From assembly GCA_034687125.1 (NCBI GenBank), contig JAQGBZ010000184.1, forward strand, positions 59,075 to 123,074: 64,000 bases of DNA, read 5' to 3'. The notes beneath the pieces were generated by a model that made no database searches, was not told the DNA's origin, and was given only the letters and a program-made list of their open reading frames with translations. A program made the translations under genes and the position numbers. This stretch comes from Neelides folsomi. Its lineage: Eukaryota; Arthropoda; Collembola; Neelipleona; Neelidae. This document shows, one piece after another, positions 37,941-49,973 of this stretch. Every line of letters begins with the position of its first letter. The first letter of the stretch is position 1.

Positions 37941-38285
37941 ATGGCTTCTTCGGCCCGTACAATTTCTACTGAAGAATCGGATAAATCGGATTCAACCGAT
38001 TCATCTCCAGAACACATCCAAGACTTACCCCTCAAGAAGAGGAAACTGGCAGAACCGACCGATTCTGAGTCTGAACCCGAAGTAGAAGCGCCCGCTAAAC
38101 CGGAATTGACCAAAGAAGAAAAAGAAGAGGCGGAATTGAACAAATTCTTTAGTGCTCGTTATACCATGAAAGACAAAGAATATGCTATTAAGGTCGCTGC
38201 TGCCAGAACTCCTGATGATCCCATCATTCTCGCTCCTTGGAGGCCAAATACTCGAAACAATCAAAATAGATTCAACCGGCGTTAG
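37941..38285 (+). CDS. RAMAC: RNMT-activating mini-protein-like (RAMAC)
   Basis: 114 residues in one coding exon. The C-terminal half reads FFSARYTMKDKEYAIKVAAA, then TPDDPIILAPWRPNTRNNQN and RFNRR. This has the order of the RAMAC core: (F)(A/S)xRYTxxDKEY, PP(I/V)..W and an Asn/Arg-rich RNA-binding tail. RAMAC binds and activates the mRNA cap N7-methyltransferase RNMT in the nucleus. Differences: a roughly 65-residue Ser/Glu-rich N-terminal extension with a basic LKKRK motif that could be a nuclear signal, and a very short Asn/Arg tail. Start chosen because the ATG follows an acceptor by two bases and no upstream in-frame ATG exists. A poly(A) signal AATAAA is near 38555. Confidence 0.6.
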   Translation: MASSARTISTEESDKSDSTDSSPEHIQDLPLKKRKLAEPTDSESEPEVEAPAKPELTKEEKEEAELNKFFSARYTMKDKEYAIKVAAARTPDDPIILAPWRPNTRNNQNRFNRR

Positions 38286-38786
38286 TTGTTAATGTCATTT
38301 TAATCAATTTTACCATATAACTTATAACACATTTTACTATATTCTTGTTAAATAGTAATATTTTAATGTTAATTTTTTACTTTCATTATAGAATTTTATT
38401 ATCTGATTAGAAAGTTTATTTCGATTTGCTTAATTAATTTTCTCATACATTAATTTTTAATAATTATATTTGACCATAATGTAACATGTAATGTTATCAA
38501 TTTTATCTTTGTATGATTGTACAATTTTATCCCATACATACTTCTTATTTTAATAAACAAAACTTAAACCGCGTTTATGTTCAATATTATATTATCATTA
38601 AGTTATTAGTCTTATTAGCATTAGATGAAAGCTATATAAAATATATATCATATTAGCATGTTCAATTTTTATTAATATATTATGATAAATTTGAATGTGA
38701 GTGAAATTAATGATTGGGTGTATTGTGAAAATGAGGCACATCTTTTCATAGAAGATTACAGTTCATTTATTTTTCCTGTTTGTAAA
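38286..38786. other. Intergenic, convergent 3' regions
   Basis: Lies between the stops of the RAMAC-like gene and RPS10. AT-rich, with an AATAAA motif near 38555 for the plus strand. Nothing else seen. Confidence 0.5.
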
Positions 38787-39708
38787 TTATTCTTGAGGAG
38801 GACGCTCTGATCTTCCTCGCCCGAATCCACCTCTCTGGAAAATTGAAAAAACAGTCAATTAATAATTAGGTAGCTTAAAGATATTTAGAGCAATATATCG
38901 TTCAAAAATAATAATATATTAAAAATATTTAATGTTAACGTACGAATTCTGGCATGGCTCCTCCAAGACCAACTTCCGTCTTCTTGTCTCCTTCTCCGCC
39001 ACCACGTCTGTATGATCCCCTGTCGTCGGTAGACTTTGATTCTCCACGTGGTCCTGCTCCACGGGGTCGAGCCGTCTCAGTTCTAGCTTGACGATGGAGT
39101 GTCGCTGGAACAATCTACAAAATCACGTAAATATATATTAATTTCTGTTAAACTTAATTTCCAGTAAATATTTTATTTAAACTAAAACTGACGATCAATA
39201 GTCTAAATACTGTAGGTAGTGCTACTTTAATATTTTATTTTATCGTATCCGATTAATTCACTTTCACTAACTTCTCCTTAAATTACGGAAATTTTAATAG
39301 TGAATTTTAATATTTTAAATATTTATTTATCCTTACCTCTCCGGGCAGATGAAGGAAATCCCTGAGGTATTCGATACCTTCATTCTTGAGGTACCAATAA
39401 TAATGCCGCCAGGCGAATTGCTCTGACACGTACCCTCGGCTCTTTAGACTCTAAATTAACACAACATTAAGAAATATATTAGTCAATGTAAAATCCCATT
39501 TATTAAATCGAATTTAAAATCCAAAATATAAGTATTAGACAACGAGGTTAAATTATGAATTTACTTGAAGAGCCTTAATGACATGAAGGTTTGGGATTCC
39601 TTCGAGCTCTGGATGTTCAGGGGCGTGAAAGTCCTTCTTTGCGACCATTACTCCCTCATTGAAGAGCTGCTCGTAGATTTTCCTCCGATTTCCTTTTGGC
39701 ATCAACAT
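38787..39708 (-). CDS. RPS10: 40S ribosomal protein S10 (eS10)
   Basis: Small-subunit ribosomal protein at the mRNA entry/beak region. Exons: 39708-39565, 39450-39337, 39114-38944, 38834-38787; in phase, 158 residues. Clear family sequence: [20 protein letters not shown] at the start, [66 protein letters not shown], and an Arg/Gly-rich tail ending [16 protein letters not shown]. The length is normal. A short non-coding 5' exon upstream is likely, as is common for ribosomal protein genes. The first ATG has A at -3. Confidence 0.97.
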
Positions 39709-40544
39709 GGTTTTGCCGTTCTCGTCAAAGACCTCGCCGGATCAAGTACAAAAACTCACTCGTCCTGATGGTCGGCGTGGAAGGTGCTCAAGAACTCCCT
39801 CTCATATCTCCACATTCAGCGAGATGGCACCTGACCAAATGTCCCATATAGCCCCAAACTACTCCCAACAATCCATTACATGTTCAATGTTAATGAGCAT
39901 TTAACAACCATACTTAATAAGCTTACAATCAGCAATACTATCAATTTATTTGGATGTAAATTATGTTTAATAACTTATCCAATAAGAACTCCTTTACTAA
40001 ACCCAACCATAAACAGATATATCCCAACATGGCACCAGTAATTGTTGAAGATTTTAACATTAGTTGACTTTAAAGATATTCCATTTGGGATCATTTCGTG
40101 GGTTTAAATTAAAGATAATTTGATTTTAATTACAAGAGCTTTATATTTTTTTCTTTACTCTGCTCAATTTATTTGTTTGCATTTCCCTTTCCCTTCCTCT
40201 GTCAATCGATGTTGTTGCTTTCACTTGTAGGACATGCGCGCGGGCTTTCACCCCTTCCTCCACAATCTCCAGATCTTCATTTCTTCCCAACAAAATTTAA
40301 GATATTTCTTCTACAGTTAGTTAATAAAGATCTTTGATTCGTCATTTATAGTTATTACTTTTATACTCCTTCTGATACCATCTTATTCAAGTGGAATTTT
40401 GATCATTAGACGGTAAGTTTCAATCATTCTCAAATTTGGATTTCTCACAGAGCTTTCACTGTTTTTTTTAAATTGACAATTATAAAATTTAACTTGGATG
40501 CCTTGTTAGAACTTATATAATTTATATAACTTGTATGATAGATC
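39709..40544. promoter_or_regulatory. Divergent promoter region, RPS10 / coronin
   Basis: 836 bp between opposite start codons. The part next to RPS10 is less AT-rich; a pyrimidine-rich stretch at about 40180-40290 could hold the coronin gene's start site. An acceptor-like TGATAG three bases before the coronin ATG suggests a 5' UTR intron. There is no room for, and no sign of, a further coronin domain here. Confidence 0.4.
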
Positions 40545-43301
40545 ATGGAGTCAACGAAGTGGATGGTTCCGGAGCCGCTTCCAAGACGAAAGTCTCTCTC
40601 TTCCGCTTCATCGTCTTCTGATGAAGTGCAGGACGTCATGGTTAATCGCCCCATCCCCGTTCCTCGACCAAGACTTAACATCATGAACAATGTAATTATT
40701 CTAATTATATATTCTAGTCATTTAATCATCTGTTATTGTGTAAGCATTCAATTTATTTCATTCATTCAAATAAAGAAATCATCTCATTATCGAATGTTTT
40801 TTTTAAAATAAAAGGGTTTATTCCAGGTGTCAATGCTTCGGACTCCGAGTTCTTTTCTACCTCGACGAGAACAGACGGATTACCATGTCAGTCGCTCTGC
40901 ATCACTTGACGAGACCCAAGTTGGTCCACGAGCTCCTGTACTCAAAAATCTTAATGGCAATTCAGATGATCTGATCCGAGCAGATCCGATACCGGAGGCT
41001 TCAAACCCTCATGGTGAAGGCGAATCTGTGCATCATGTATCCAACGGGAAAATGAATGGGAATAGTCGGATGTCATCAGAAAAAGAGAATGGGAATGGGC
41101 ATGGAGAAACTGTTGATGGATGTATGATTTCGACTCCTTCTCCAGCTTCAATTGTAAGCAACGACTCTTCTCCAAAGAACCATCGTATGTCAGTTGCCGA
41201 CCGCCTCAAAATGTTTCAAGACAAAAACGACGAATCACAGAAAAAAAAGGCTCCTTCGAAGCCAGATCGTAAATTTCCACCACCGAAGAAGGAAATAGTT
41301 ATCGTGGAGAAAAAAGTTGTGTCAACTCCAAAGAAGGAACCGCCTCCTGTCACCAAGATTGAGATTGCAAAAGCAGAAGTCAAAACTAAAAAAGAAGAGG
41401 TTGTGAATGTTAAACCAAAAGGAGTGTCGAAGCGTATTGAAACAGTGTTTGGTGAGTTTTATTTTTTGGAATCACATGTCTTTTTGTTTTATTAATCCTA
41501 TATTATTATTCATCTTAGTTAGTCATCATTTTATAATGCCCATCTATTTTTATAGGCCAAGTCTCGAAATTTCGAAATTTCAAAGCTTCTCCACAACATC
41601 GCCGGACTCACATTGAAAATCTTAGAAATCTCAGCACAACTTGTCCAAGGGACTCCGAATTAATTCAGGGTAAAAATAAGAAAATATAATAATACAACAA
41701 AATATATTAATATACAAGTAAACAATATGAAATTATTTTACAGGAAACACTGAAAGGGTTGCAGTGCCATTGAACACACCGGGTGGTAAAATTGCTGTTT
41801 TTGAACTTGGGAAACCCGGACGTCAAGCTGACGGAGTCATTCCTGCGCTTGTTCACGGAACAAAAGTTATGGACTTTGGATGGGATCCATTTGATTCGAC
41901 CAGACTCGCAGTTGGGAGTGACGATGGAAAACTGTGGTTCTGGCGAATTCCATCAAATGGCCTTCAGGAGCAGACCAATAAACCAGAATTGACCATTGGA
42001 GCTCATGCTGAGAAAATTCACATTTTGAGATTTCATCCCGTGGCAAAGAACGTCCTTGCAACTGCATCTCATGATCTTACCATTAGAATTTGGGATCTGA
42101 CAGTTCAAGTTGATCGAATTAAAATTCCCATTCGATCTGAACAAGTAATTAACAATATCTAAAATTACGAAAAATTAAAATAAATTAGCAATCAAAAATA
42201 TTTTAAGATACATTTGTAGTGTTATATCATTCATATCGTGTATGTCAAATAATATTTTTATTTATAATTCTTAAATAAAATTACTTTATTTAAGTTTAAA
42301 GTTTTTTCATTGGGGTGGAATTCTTATTAAATTAATTATCCTTTAATTGAAGGCTCAAGTTTATGCCATGGCTTGGAGTCCATGTGGAACAAAGATTGTC
42401 ACTGGAGCTCGAGACGGAATTCTCCGAATTTATGAACCAAGAGAATCAACTTCTCCAGCTATCGAAGGAAAGGGTCCTCCTGGAGGAAGGGGTGGACGCC
42501 TTGCGTGGGTTCTCGATGGAAAATTCATCGTAGCAGCTGGCTTCGATAGGTATAGATCGATATTTATTTGTTCATATAACTTGAAATATTCATGATAAAA
42601 TAGCATCTCATAAATAATTTTGATTTATTTATTAAAGATCATCTGAACGGCAAGTGGAGCTTTACAACGCGACAGATCTGAAAAAAGTTGCTTTTGTTTC
42701 TCTCGACGTTTCACCATCAGTCTTGATTCCATTTTACGATGAAGATAGCAGCATTCTTTTTCTCAGTGGACGTGTATGGCCAAAAAATTGAACATAAATA
42801 TTTTTATTGGTGACCTTTCGGAAAATGAATGTAAAATCATGTTAAATCTCGTATTGTTTTTTATAGGGTGACAGCAGTATTTTGGCGTTTGATGTTACGG
42901 AAGAGGGGCCATGGCTTCGTCAGTTAAATTGCCATCGTTGTACTGGACCTCATCAAGGATTAGCCTATTTGCCCAAATCGGCATGCAAAGTTGAAGCAGT
43001 TGAATTCGCTCGTGCACTGAGGCTAACCGAAACTGCTATAGAGCCATGGTCATTCACGGTTCCGAGAGTTAAGGTAAAGATGATTTAATACTTTAAAATG
43101 TACCTGATTGTTGGTACTTTTCATGATTTATATTGATATTTGTATTTTCAGAGTGAGTATTTTCAAGATGATTTGTTTCCTCCGACGAGGGTCACTTGGG
43201 AGCCAACGATGGAGAGCAAGGAGTGGTTCAGTGGAAGTAACACTCAACCCCCAAGAAGATCTCTCAAACCGAAAGGAATGAAATCTTTGTATTCCAACTA
43301 A
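40545..43301 (+). CDS. CORO7: Coronin-7 / Pod-1-like protein, single coronin domain
   Basis: Actin-associated WD40 protein. Exons: 40545-40691, 40827-41451, 41556-41669, 41744-42144, 42353-42549, 42638-42773, 42867-43073, 43152-43301; all in phase, 658 residues. Residues 1-257 are low-complexity: Ser-rich start, PIPVPRPR, Asn/Gly/Glu stretch, MSVADRLKMFQDKNDESQKK, then Lys/Pro repeats. From 258 the coronin domain runs SKFRNFKASP, VAVPLNTPGGKIAVFELGKP, DFGWDPFDSTRLAVGSDDGK, FHPVAKNVLATASHDLTIRI, AWSPCGTKIVTG, LPFY-like IPFYDEDSS, GDSSILAFDVTEEGPW, and YFQDDLFPPTRVTWEP. The GP(PG)GGRGGR and QDD.FP..x.WEP features fit the second coronin domain of coronin-7/Pod-1 better than short coronins. There is no C-terminal coiled coil. 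Only one WD propeller is encoded, whereas coronin-7 has two. Confidence 0.85.
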
Positions 43302-44837
43302 TCCTTCACTTGGAAAGAATGGGGCCACCATGGGCATTTTCTTTATTTTAAGAATGTGACCAATTATACGTAAATATTTTTGAAATTGAGGTTGGTTCCT
43401 TGTAAAAATATTAATACTTCAATATTTTCTCTTTCCACTTAAATAGTAAATAATGCAAATACCTATACTCATGCATGACCTTCCATTCTCTACATAAATT
43501 TCATAGGAAAAATTATTTTAATTTAAGAATCGACGAATACTCAGGTTTCATAGGCATTGACTTTAAAAAGTGACATTAATCGTATTCTTCGAGTACAATT
43601 CTTTCTTTTAATTATGATATATGCAAAGTCAGGGAACTTATTTTTAATTACAATTAAAATCTAAAATAAATGAGCCCTTTATATTATAATGGGTTACTTC
43701 GAATAAGTTCAAATGAGTTCAAAATGAATGACGAAATACTTAACGTGACTTCGTTCAAAAACATTCAAGTGTCAAATCAAGAGTCATGATATTATTCACA
43801 AGTCTGATCAAAACGATCTCCTTTTTTATTATCTTGTTTAAGGTTCTATTAATATTATTTAAGGTGCCAACTATGTTCCTTCTCAATTTAAGTTTTTATA
43901 CTGAATTCTCATGTAATTTAAATAACTTTTACTCCCGTTGATTATCATCAATCAGACTGATATTTGGTGTTCTCAGCATGAAAATGCAAAGATACGTAAT
44001 AAAAATTATTTTCAAAATTAGATTAAATGCGCTGTTTAGAATAGTTAGATTAATTATAAACTGCTAAGATTAAATTATTAATATTGATAAATCAGATATG
44101 GTATACTCATACCATATACATGTAGTTTATTTTTGTTAATAGCAAATATCTCAATATTTTGCTTTATATTACAAAATTATCGACAAATTTACTTTTATGA
44201 AACAAATAGCTTGAATAAATGTATACTTATGCATACAATAGTACTTTTATAGTATTTAGTAATTACAATTATATACAGACTACAGACTTAATTACATTAC
44301 CCATCTTATGGGAATACCATGTAATATTTTAATAATTTAGCATTTTTAATTTATTTTAACCGGATGTTTTATTACATAAATAGCTATTTATTTATTACAT
44401 ATTTAAGCTGAAGTGTTTTATTGTGGTTTGATTTCGTGTATTGACTAGAATACATAATTTTTAGCTGTTATAACTCCCTTTAAATGGGCCTACAAATAAA
44501 TAAACGTTTGGAGAGCTTGCACATAAATTCCCCGAATCGCCAATTTATTGATCATAATCATCATATAAAATAAACATTATGTATGTTAATTTATTTACCG
44601 TAATTGGTTTTGTTTTCAGAATATGTTTTTATTTCATGTTAAATTCAATTTCAGTAAAGAACGAAAAGTATAAAATAATTAAACAATTTGATATTCTTGT
44701 TCTTAATTATCATTACAAAATCTCTAATATTATTACATTTACAGATACCTTAAAAGACTTATAACTTTATAATTTATAACTATTCAGTTAAATATTTACA
44801 AAAAGTATGAGTTTATAAAAATTGTACGAAGACTTCT
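43302..44837. other. Intergenic, convergent 3' regions
   Basis: AT-rich spacer between the coronin stop and the TMEM231 stop. A 61-codon frame at 44579 is low complexity and taken as chance. No gene or structured repeat seen. Confidence 0.5.
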
Positions 44838-46169
44838 TTATTTGGTTGGAGGAAACTTTTTTATTCTCGTTCCAAATATTCCAGTTCTATTAAAAATATA
44901 TAAAATGCTTATTAATGGATTAAATTAATAATCTTTATCTCCCATATCTTCAAACTCACTTGAATGCTGTTCTTTGGATGATTCTTGCTACTCCGAAAGA
45001 AACAAGGAGCAAAGGACAAAAGTTGACCCAAGTGAGTCGAAATCGTTCCCAAAACCCGGCCCAAACATCAATTGCTTCCTCTGGATAAAAAATCTTCAGC
45101 CTTAACCGAAAAACATCCCCCGCCTCTTCTCCCCATGTCTCGTATACTCTTCGAAGTTCCGTGCTCACTAATTACAAAAAAGTTAAAAATGTGAATATTT
45201 TTGAAATAACGAGTTTTTAAATAAGAACTGTACTAACTGTACTATATAGTTATTTATTTATTATTAATTAACAATTACCATTTCTTGCTGCATACGAAGA
45301 GAGAATGTTATGTAGGGAATAATCCGACAAAGTCATGGATTTTCTCGGAACAACAAATCCAAATCTCCTGTCCATTTTGCCTTTAAGAAGTGGTTCCTTT
45401 TGGACCAATGTGAGATCCCCGACAATGCTCCAACTATTTCCTTCACGTCCGTAATATGTAGCGTATGCTGCAGTTTCCATTTCAAAATCAGAGTATTCCT
45501 AAAAAAATAAAATAATTCATTTCTTCATTCATTGCAATAAATGAAAGATTGTTAATTTCAATTGGGTTAAATAGTATTTAATTCATACAAAAAGGGTGTA
45601 GTCGAAGAGAAGGAGAAGTTTGGCTCCAGTGACAGGTTGAGAAACAGGAACGCGAAGATCCAACTCAAAGAACTCGGCTCGTCCATCAAAGTCATTGTCA
45701 GCTTCCCTCGACTGTTTAACAATTTACTTGTCCATTCCTCCTTATGATTCTCATTGATTTCTTACGATAATGGTGGGATTTGGCATTGTTTTGAGAGCTG
45801 CAGCGAGACCTGGCAAAGTTGTCCACGTTGTTCTGTTTCCATTTGGATGGCTGAGAACGAGAATCGTCTCATGTTTGAATTTAACTATTGGCGTCTCTCT
45901 TACACGTTGAACGGAATTCCAAATGCCTTTAATGTACCGATTACAATTAATTAATTTAAACAAAATATTAAACACATTAAAAAGTAATTCAATAGATCGA
46001 TCAAGAACAACATTGTGTATAAAAAGTAAAATGGAGTCAGACCTTGAGACCTGTATGAGAAAATGTACGGCAATATTATTGCAGCAATTAATAGTGTAAA
46101 ATTGAAGATTCTGGCCAATGTGTGACCTTCATATCGAACAAAGACGTATTCGTTGAACCCGGATAGCAT
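44838..46169 (-). CDS. TMEM231: Transmembrane protein 231 (ciliary transition zone)
   Basis: Two-pass membrane protein of the MKS/B9 complex that gates proteins into the cilium. Exons: 46169-46043, 45926-45766, 45711-45589, 45498-45279, 45167-44960, 44886-44838; in phase, 295 residues (vertebrate about 316). Seen: first TM segment at about 20-40 (FNFTLLIAAIILPYIFSYRS), the following QG(I/F)W, PIVKFKHETILVL, READNDFDGRAEFFELDLRV (the NxDGxxxxxxx element), then the second membrane segment near the end, GFWERFRLTWVNFCPLLLVS. The start is the ATG that matches the family N-terminus; the frame stays open upstream but has no earlier ATG. The stop codon lies inside an AATAAA, so the poly(A) signal overlaps the end of the frame. 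Confidence 0.92.
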
Positions 46170-46828
46170 TTTATTAAAGCATTTAAATAAATGCAGTTTG
46201 ACAAATGCGAGGATGTGTGTAAAATAAAGATAGGGGAAAATAATTGATTTTATTTTTGTTTGTTTACGTGTTTGCCTAACGACGCGCAACGGTTGCTGTA
46301 ATCTTCGTATTGCAAGAAGGGCAATGACATCAAAGATGATGATGAGAGTGGAGATCAATTTGCCTTAAATTGAAATCCATATAGTATAGAGCATATGAAA
46401 TTGTGCATTGTGATTACAATATAGCAAATATGAATAATTAACTCATATTGACATCCATTGTAGTTTTGTAGTGTTAAGAGGAATGAAATAAATAAAATCG
46501 TATACAAGTACATTTTATTACTAAAAAACCATTATGAATCCGTGATAATAAAAGAAGAGAGTATAGTATTTAGTACTGGTAAAATAATTTATAGCATTTA
46601 TTACAAATGGGACCACCGTTGAAGAGAAAAGAATACTATTAAAGTAGTACTGTGTTGTCTGTAGCTTAAAAATTATCTTTAGTAGTTTGTATTATGTATT
46701 TCTGTATTAAATAGCTTAAGATTTATTTAGCAGTAAGTAATATTTTCATGAAGTAGAGTGAGAGAGGTATCCAGAATTGAGATTTGGGCGGAGAGTGCAA
46801 CGCAGCACTCGAGAATACTGAGAGAGTT
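46170..46828. other. Intergenic, TMEM231 5' / MPND 3'
   Basis: Holds the TMEM231 promoter side and the MPND 3' UTR; both genes are on the minus strand. No other gene is supported. Confidence 0.5.
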
Positions 46829-49507
46829 TTATGCAGATGCATCCATGTCCACATCCTCCGGTTCGACGACGTCAGAGACGTCTGCGACATCGCTCACATC
46901 GGCGACGGGAGGATCAGGTGGCGGAGGTTGGGAAGCAGCGGATGTTCCTGCCACCGGAGACTCTGGTTTTTCATTATTTTCTTCTGGAGGAACCTCAACT
47001 TCATCTTCAACTTCTGGGGAAGAGGGAGGTGAAGGCGAGGGAGGAGGAGGAGGTCGTTGAAAAACATCTTTAAGATCCGACCAGAATACGTCGTTGGTTT
47101 CAAGCCCAGTCACCCAGTGAGAAGCGGTTTCCTATAAGTTAACAATCACGGTAAATATTTTCATAGGTTTTAACAAAGGAGTTTAACCGGAGTTAAAGAG
47201 TTTTTTGTTTTTGTTTGTAATACTGTCAAGAATTTAAGTTTTAAGTTTTTACTTTTATCTTGGCCAGGCGGTCACCGGAAAGGTCATTAATATCTATAAC
47301 GTCCTTGTTCCGCTTATAAAAATCGAGCAGGAGTCCCTATTAACAAATTACATACAGTCATTTATGTGGATGCTTACATGTTAGTCGGATTCGGATTTTT
47401 ACAAATTGTAAGAATTAATGTTAAGCTTACGAGTTCAGTAATAAGTTTTTGCGTATCAAAATTTGAAGCTGAAAACTTGTCATAATGCATTCTCATAGGA
47501 CGTCCTAGCTCCGAAGGACGATTCTCTGGAGGAGGAAGTACCCAATATAATTCTATTGCCGATGACTTTCCATCCATTTTTGCAGCATAGCAGAGAGGGG
47601 CTAAGACAATTAAAAGTAAATGAATGTAATCCACAATGTAATATTATCATTAAAATATAATAAATAAACGCCGTAAAATGATTGTAAATGAGAATCAAAT
47701 TGATGTTCTTACAAATGATGAGACCAAGGCAGGGAATGTAAGTCGCCTCATTAGATCCTTTCATAGAGACTTGGAAATCGAGTTGACGAACGACATCGTC
47801 TTTCGAGGGTTGCGGAGGGGCATGAGGATGGGAATGATACCATCCAAGGATTGAATGCCCCTTTTCTAAAACTTCTTCTGCAACTCGATTTCTCTCCAAT
47901 TCGACTTCCCTCTCCGTTGACAAAGGATTGAGAATTCGGACTGGGTGGACACTTTCTATCCTTACGCCTATTCAAAATAAATTTAATTAACTTTTTAATA
48001 ACTTTAAGTATATTGTACAAATCACAGTTATTGTAAGACAACAATGTGATTAAGATTAATATTTCATACTGTTTGCATCTCCGTTCCAAGTTCCTGAAAG
48101 ATAACCGGTCGCCTCTGTGTTTGAAAGATTGCAATGGAGATCAGCAAGTGCAATAGCGTCTGAAGAGACCTTTACATGGAAGGGCTGGAGACGATCAACT
48201 TCTTTGAACTCGCTGCATTCTATCAAAACCTGAAAAGGATAAATCGAGAATAATAATTACAATTAAGCAATCATAAAATAGGTGGTTTATTTAATTGATA
48301 GGAATAATACAGTTAGTCTGTAGTTATAATGTGGTTACCTTTGTGCCAATGGATGATGCTGTTCTGAAAGCAGAGGAATGGTCGTAGTGTTCACCGAAGG
48401 AAAGGACGGTGTGGGCGGAGTATTCTTCTTCTTCAGAGTCAGAGGAAGAAGCTCCATTTGAAATATTCCGAATATCAATTGATCCTTCGCGTAATCTCTT
48501 GAACCACACGGTCTTGTAATAATCGAGCTTCAACCCTAACCAAACAACAAATAAAACTTCAATTAAAATATTCATTTCCCCAAGAGTCTGAAGTTGGTCA
48601 AACTCTGTGAAACTCCCCACTTTGAAAAATATTTTATTACAGTTGATCGCAAATATCCCAGCATGATTCAAAGTATCAATTCCGTTGGCTTCGGAATGGA
48701 ACAAATATGAACAATATCGACAATATTTATAATGTATTGTTATAAAATATTAATTGCATTTGAACACATAGAATTAGTAAAGTGGTTATATTACACGGAA
48801 CATAAACATTGGTATATGTAAACATTATAGAATTTAAATGGTGTTTACTTTATTATTTATAAGGAATGTATTTGTTTACCTCTATATTTTATGGCTGCCC
48901 AACCACAGCCTGACTTTCTTAACACCTTGTCAGGATTAATAATCTGCTTGCATGCAATGGCCCATGCTGAAGGGGACGAGAACACTTGGGATGTTTCTTG
49001 TGAAGTGATCTGTCCATTTGGCATCAAATCACCCATGAACTTTTGACCCTAGAGACACAAACAATGAGATAAATGGAAAAATGAGTAAAGTGAAAGCAAA
49101 TGGGTTTTAGATCCAGTTAGCCAATTTTAGTTAACTCAATGTCGGACTTTAATTCTTACATGATATTCAAGGCTCATGTTTGACTCTCCAGGCTTGAGGA
49201 TTCCGGCGGCTAGGAGCATTTGAAGTGTCACACTCCGCTTCGTCAATGTTGGCAACGAAGGTCCGTTCGACGCCCCGGCCCCGCTCTTTCTCCTCGTGGG
49301 GCTTTTTTCTGAAACATCGGGGAGCGGCGGGTCGGGGTTGTTGGGCGGATCGAGGGCTTCAGGGGCATTTTTGGATGGCGGCGGGGAAGCGATGGCGGGG
49401 AGCGAGCTTGGTGACCGAATCCCGTTTGGCTGGCCAGGTGAGCCCCCCTTCAGCCGTTTGCTGGTCGGGGAATTGTTATTCTCCGGCTCGGCCGGAGGCG
49501 AATCCAT
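46829..49507 (-). CDS. MPND: MPN domain-containing protein (JAMM metalloprotease)
   Basis: Zinc JAMM/MPN+ protein. Exons: 49507-49160, 49048-48880, 48535-48339, 48229-48070, 47967-47713, 47600-47431, 47336-47253, 47131-46829; in phase, 561 residues. Residues 1-90 are Pro/Ser-rich and disordered. About 90-185 form the N-terminal family domain (TLKRSVTL-type start, EYHGQKFMGDLMPNGQI, FSSPSAWAIACK, GCGWAAIKY, LDYYKTVWFKRL). The MPN domain follows, with the full JAMM set: E277 in NTEATGYLSG, H336 and H338 in LGWYHSHPHAP, S346 and D349. LPPPENRPSELGRPM and LLLDFYKRN follow. The last 75 residues are a Pro/Glu/Asp-rich tail (PPPPPSPSPPSSPE) without a vertebrate-type counterpart that I recall. All metal ligands are present, so it should be active. 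In the family it is linked to chromatin/DNA methyl-adenine binding. Confidence 0.92.
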
Positions 49508-49973
49508 CTTCGACCTCGGCGGGACCTCCGGAAAAGACGGCGGGAGGAGGCGGCGGTGGCTGTGGCTTTCTCCCGCTCCTCAGACCGTCTACTAGCTCGA
49601 CATCATCCCTCTCATTGTCTCATCCCATCACTTTCACTTTCTTTTGCCTTCAGAGCACCCCACCTTGTCTCGAATTACTCCAAGGGAACGCTAACGACCC
49701 GTTTTGCTCACCTTCCCATATGCCTTTTTTCCCACAGTTTTACTTATTATGGATATAGGCACCGCCATTGCACAAATTATCATTTTTTAAATTTTGGATG
49801 AATAAGATTCAGAAGTTCAAGTACGGTCTCTAATCTCCCAATAGTTTAGGATTCATTTTATAAAGAGCAAATTGAGAATTATGAATGTTGAGAATAATAT
49901 GCAATTTTGCTAATTTTTTGCATTTTTACAGATTTTTACATTAGAGTGAAGGAAAAGAAATTAATTATATGAA
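49508..49973. promoter_or_regulatory. Divergent promoter region, MPND / SLC66A2
   Basis: 466 bp between opposite start codons. The MPND side is GC-rich relative to the window (GGAGGCGGCGGTGGC) and its coding strand continues into a CG-containing upstream stretch. No TATA box is recognised. Confidence 0.5.

Noticed and set aside
44579-44764. 61-codon ORF near TMEM231
   Set aside because: Asn/Ile/Phe/Tyr-rich product of AT-rich DNA, no other support.
45951-46358. Longer TMEM231 N-terminus
   Set aside because: The frame is open upstream of 46169 but has no ATG, and the family N-terminus aligns with the ATG at 46169.
46758-47073. Overlapping Ser/Gly- and Arg-rich plus-strand ORFs
   Set aside because: Antisense to the Pro/Glu-rich C-terminal exon of MPND; low-complexity shadows.
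49225-49758. 177-codon plus-strand ORF
   Set aside because: It is the antisense shadow of MPND exon 1, whose minus-strand reading matches the family and splices in frame.
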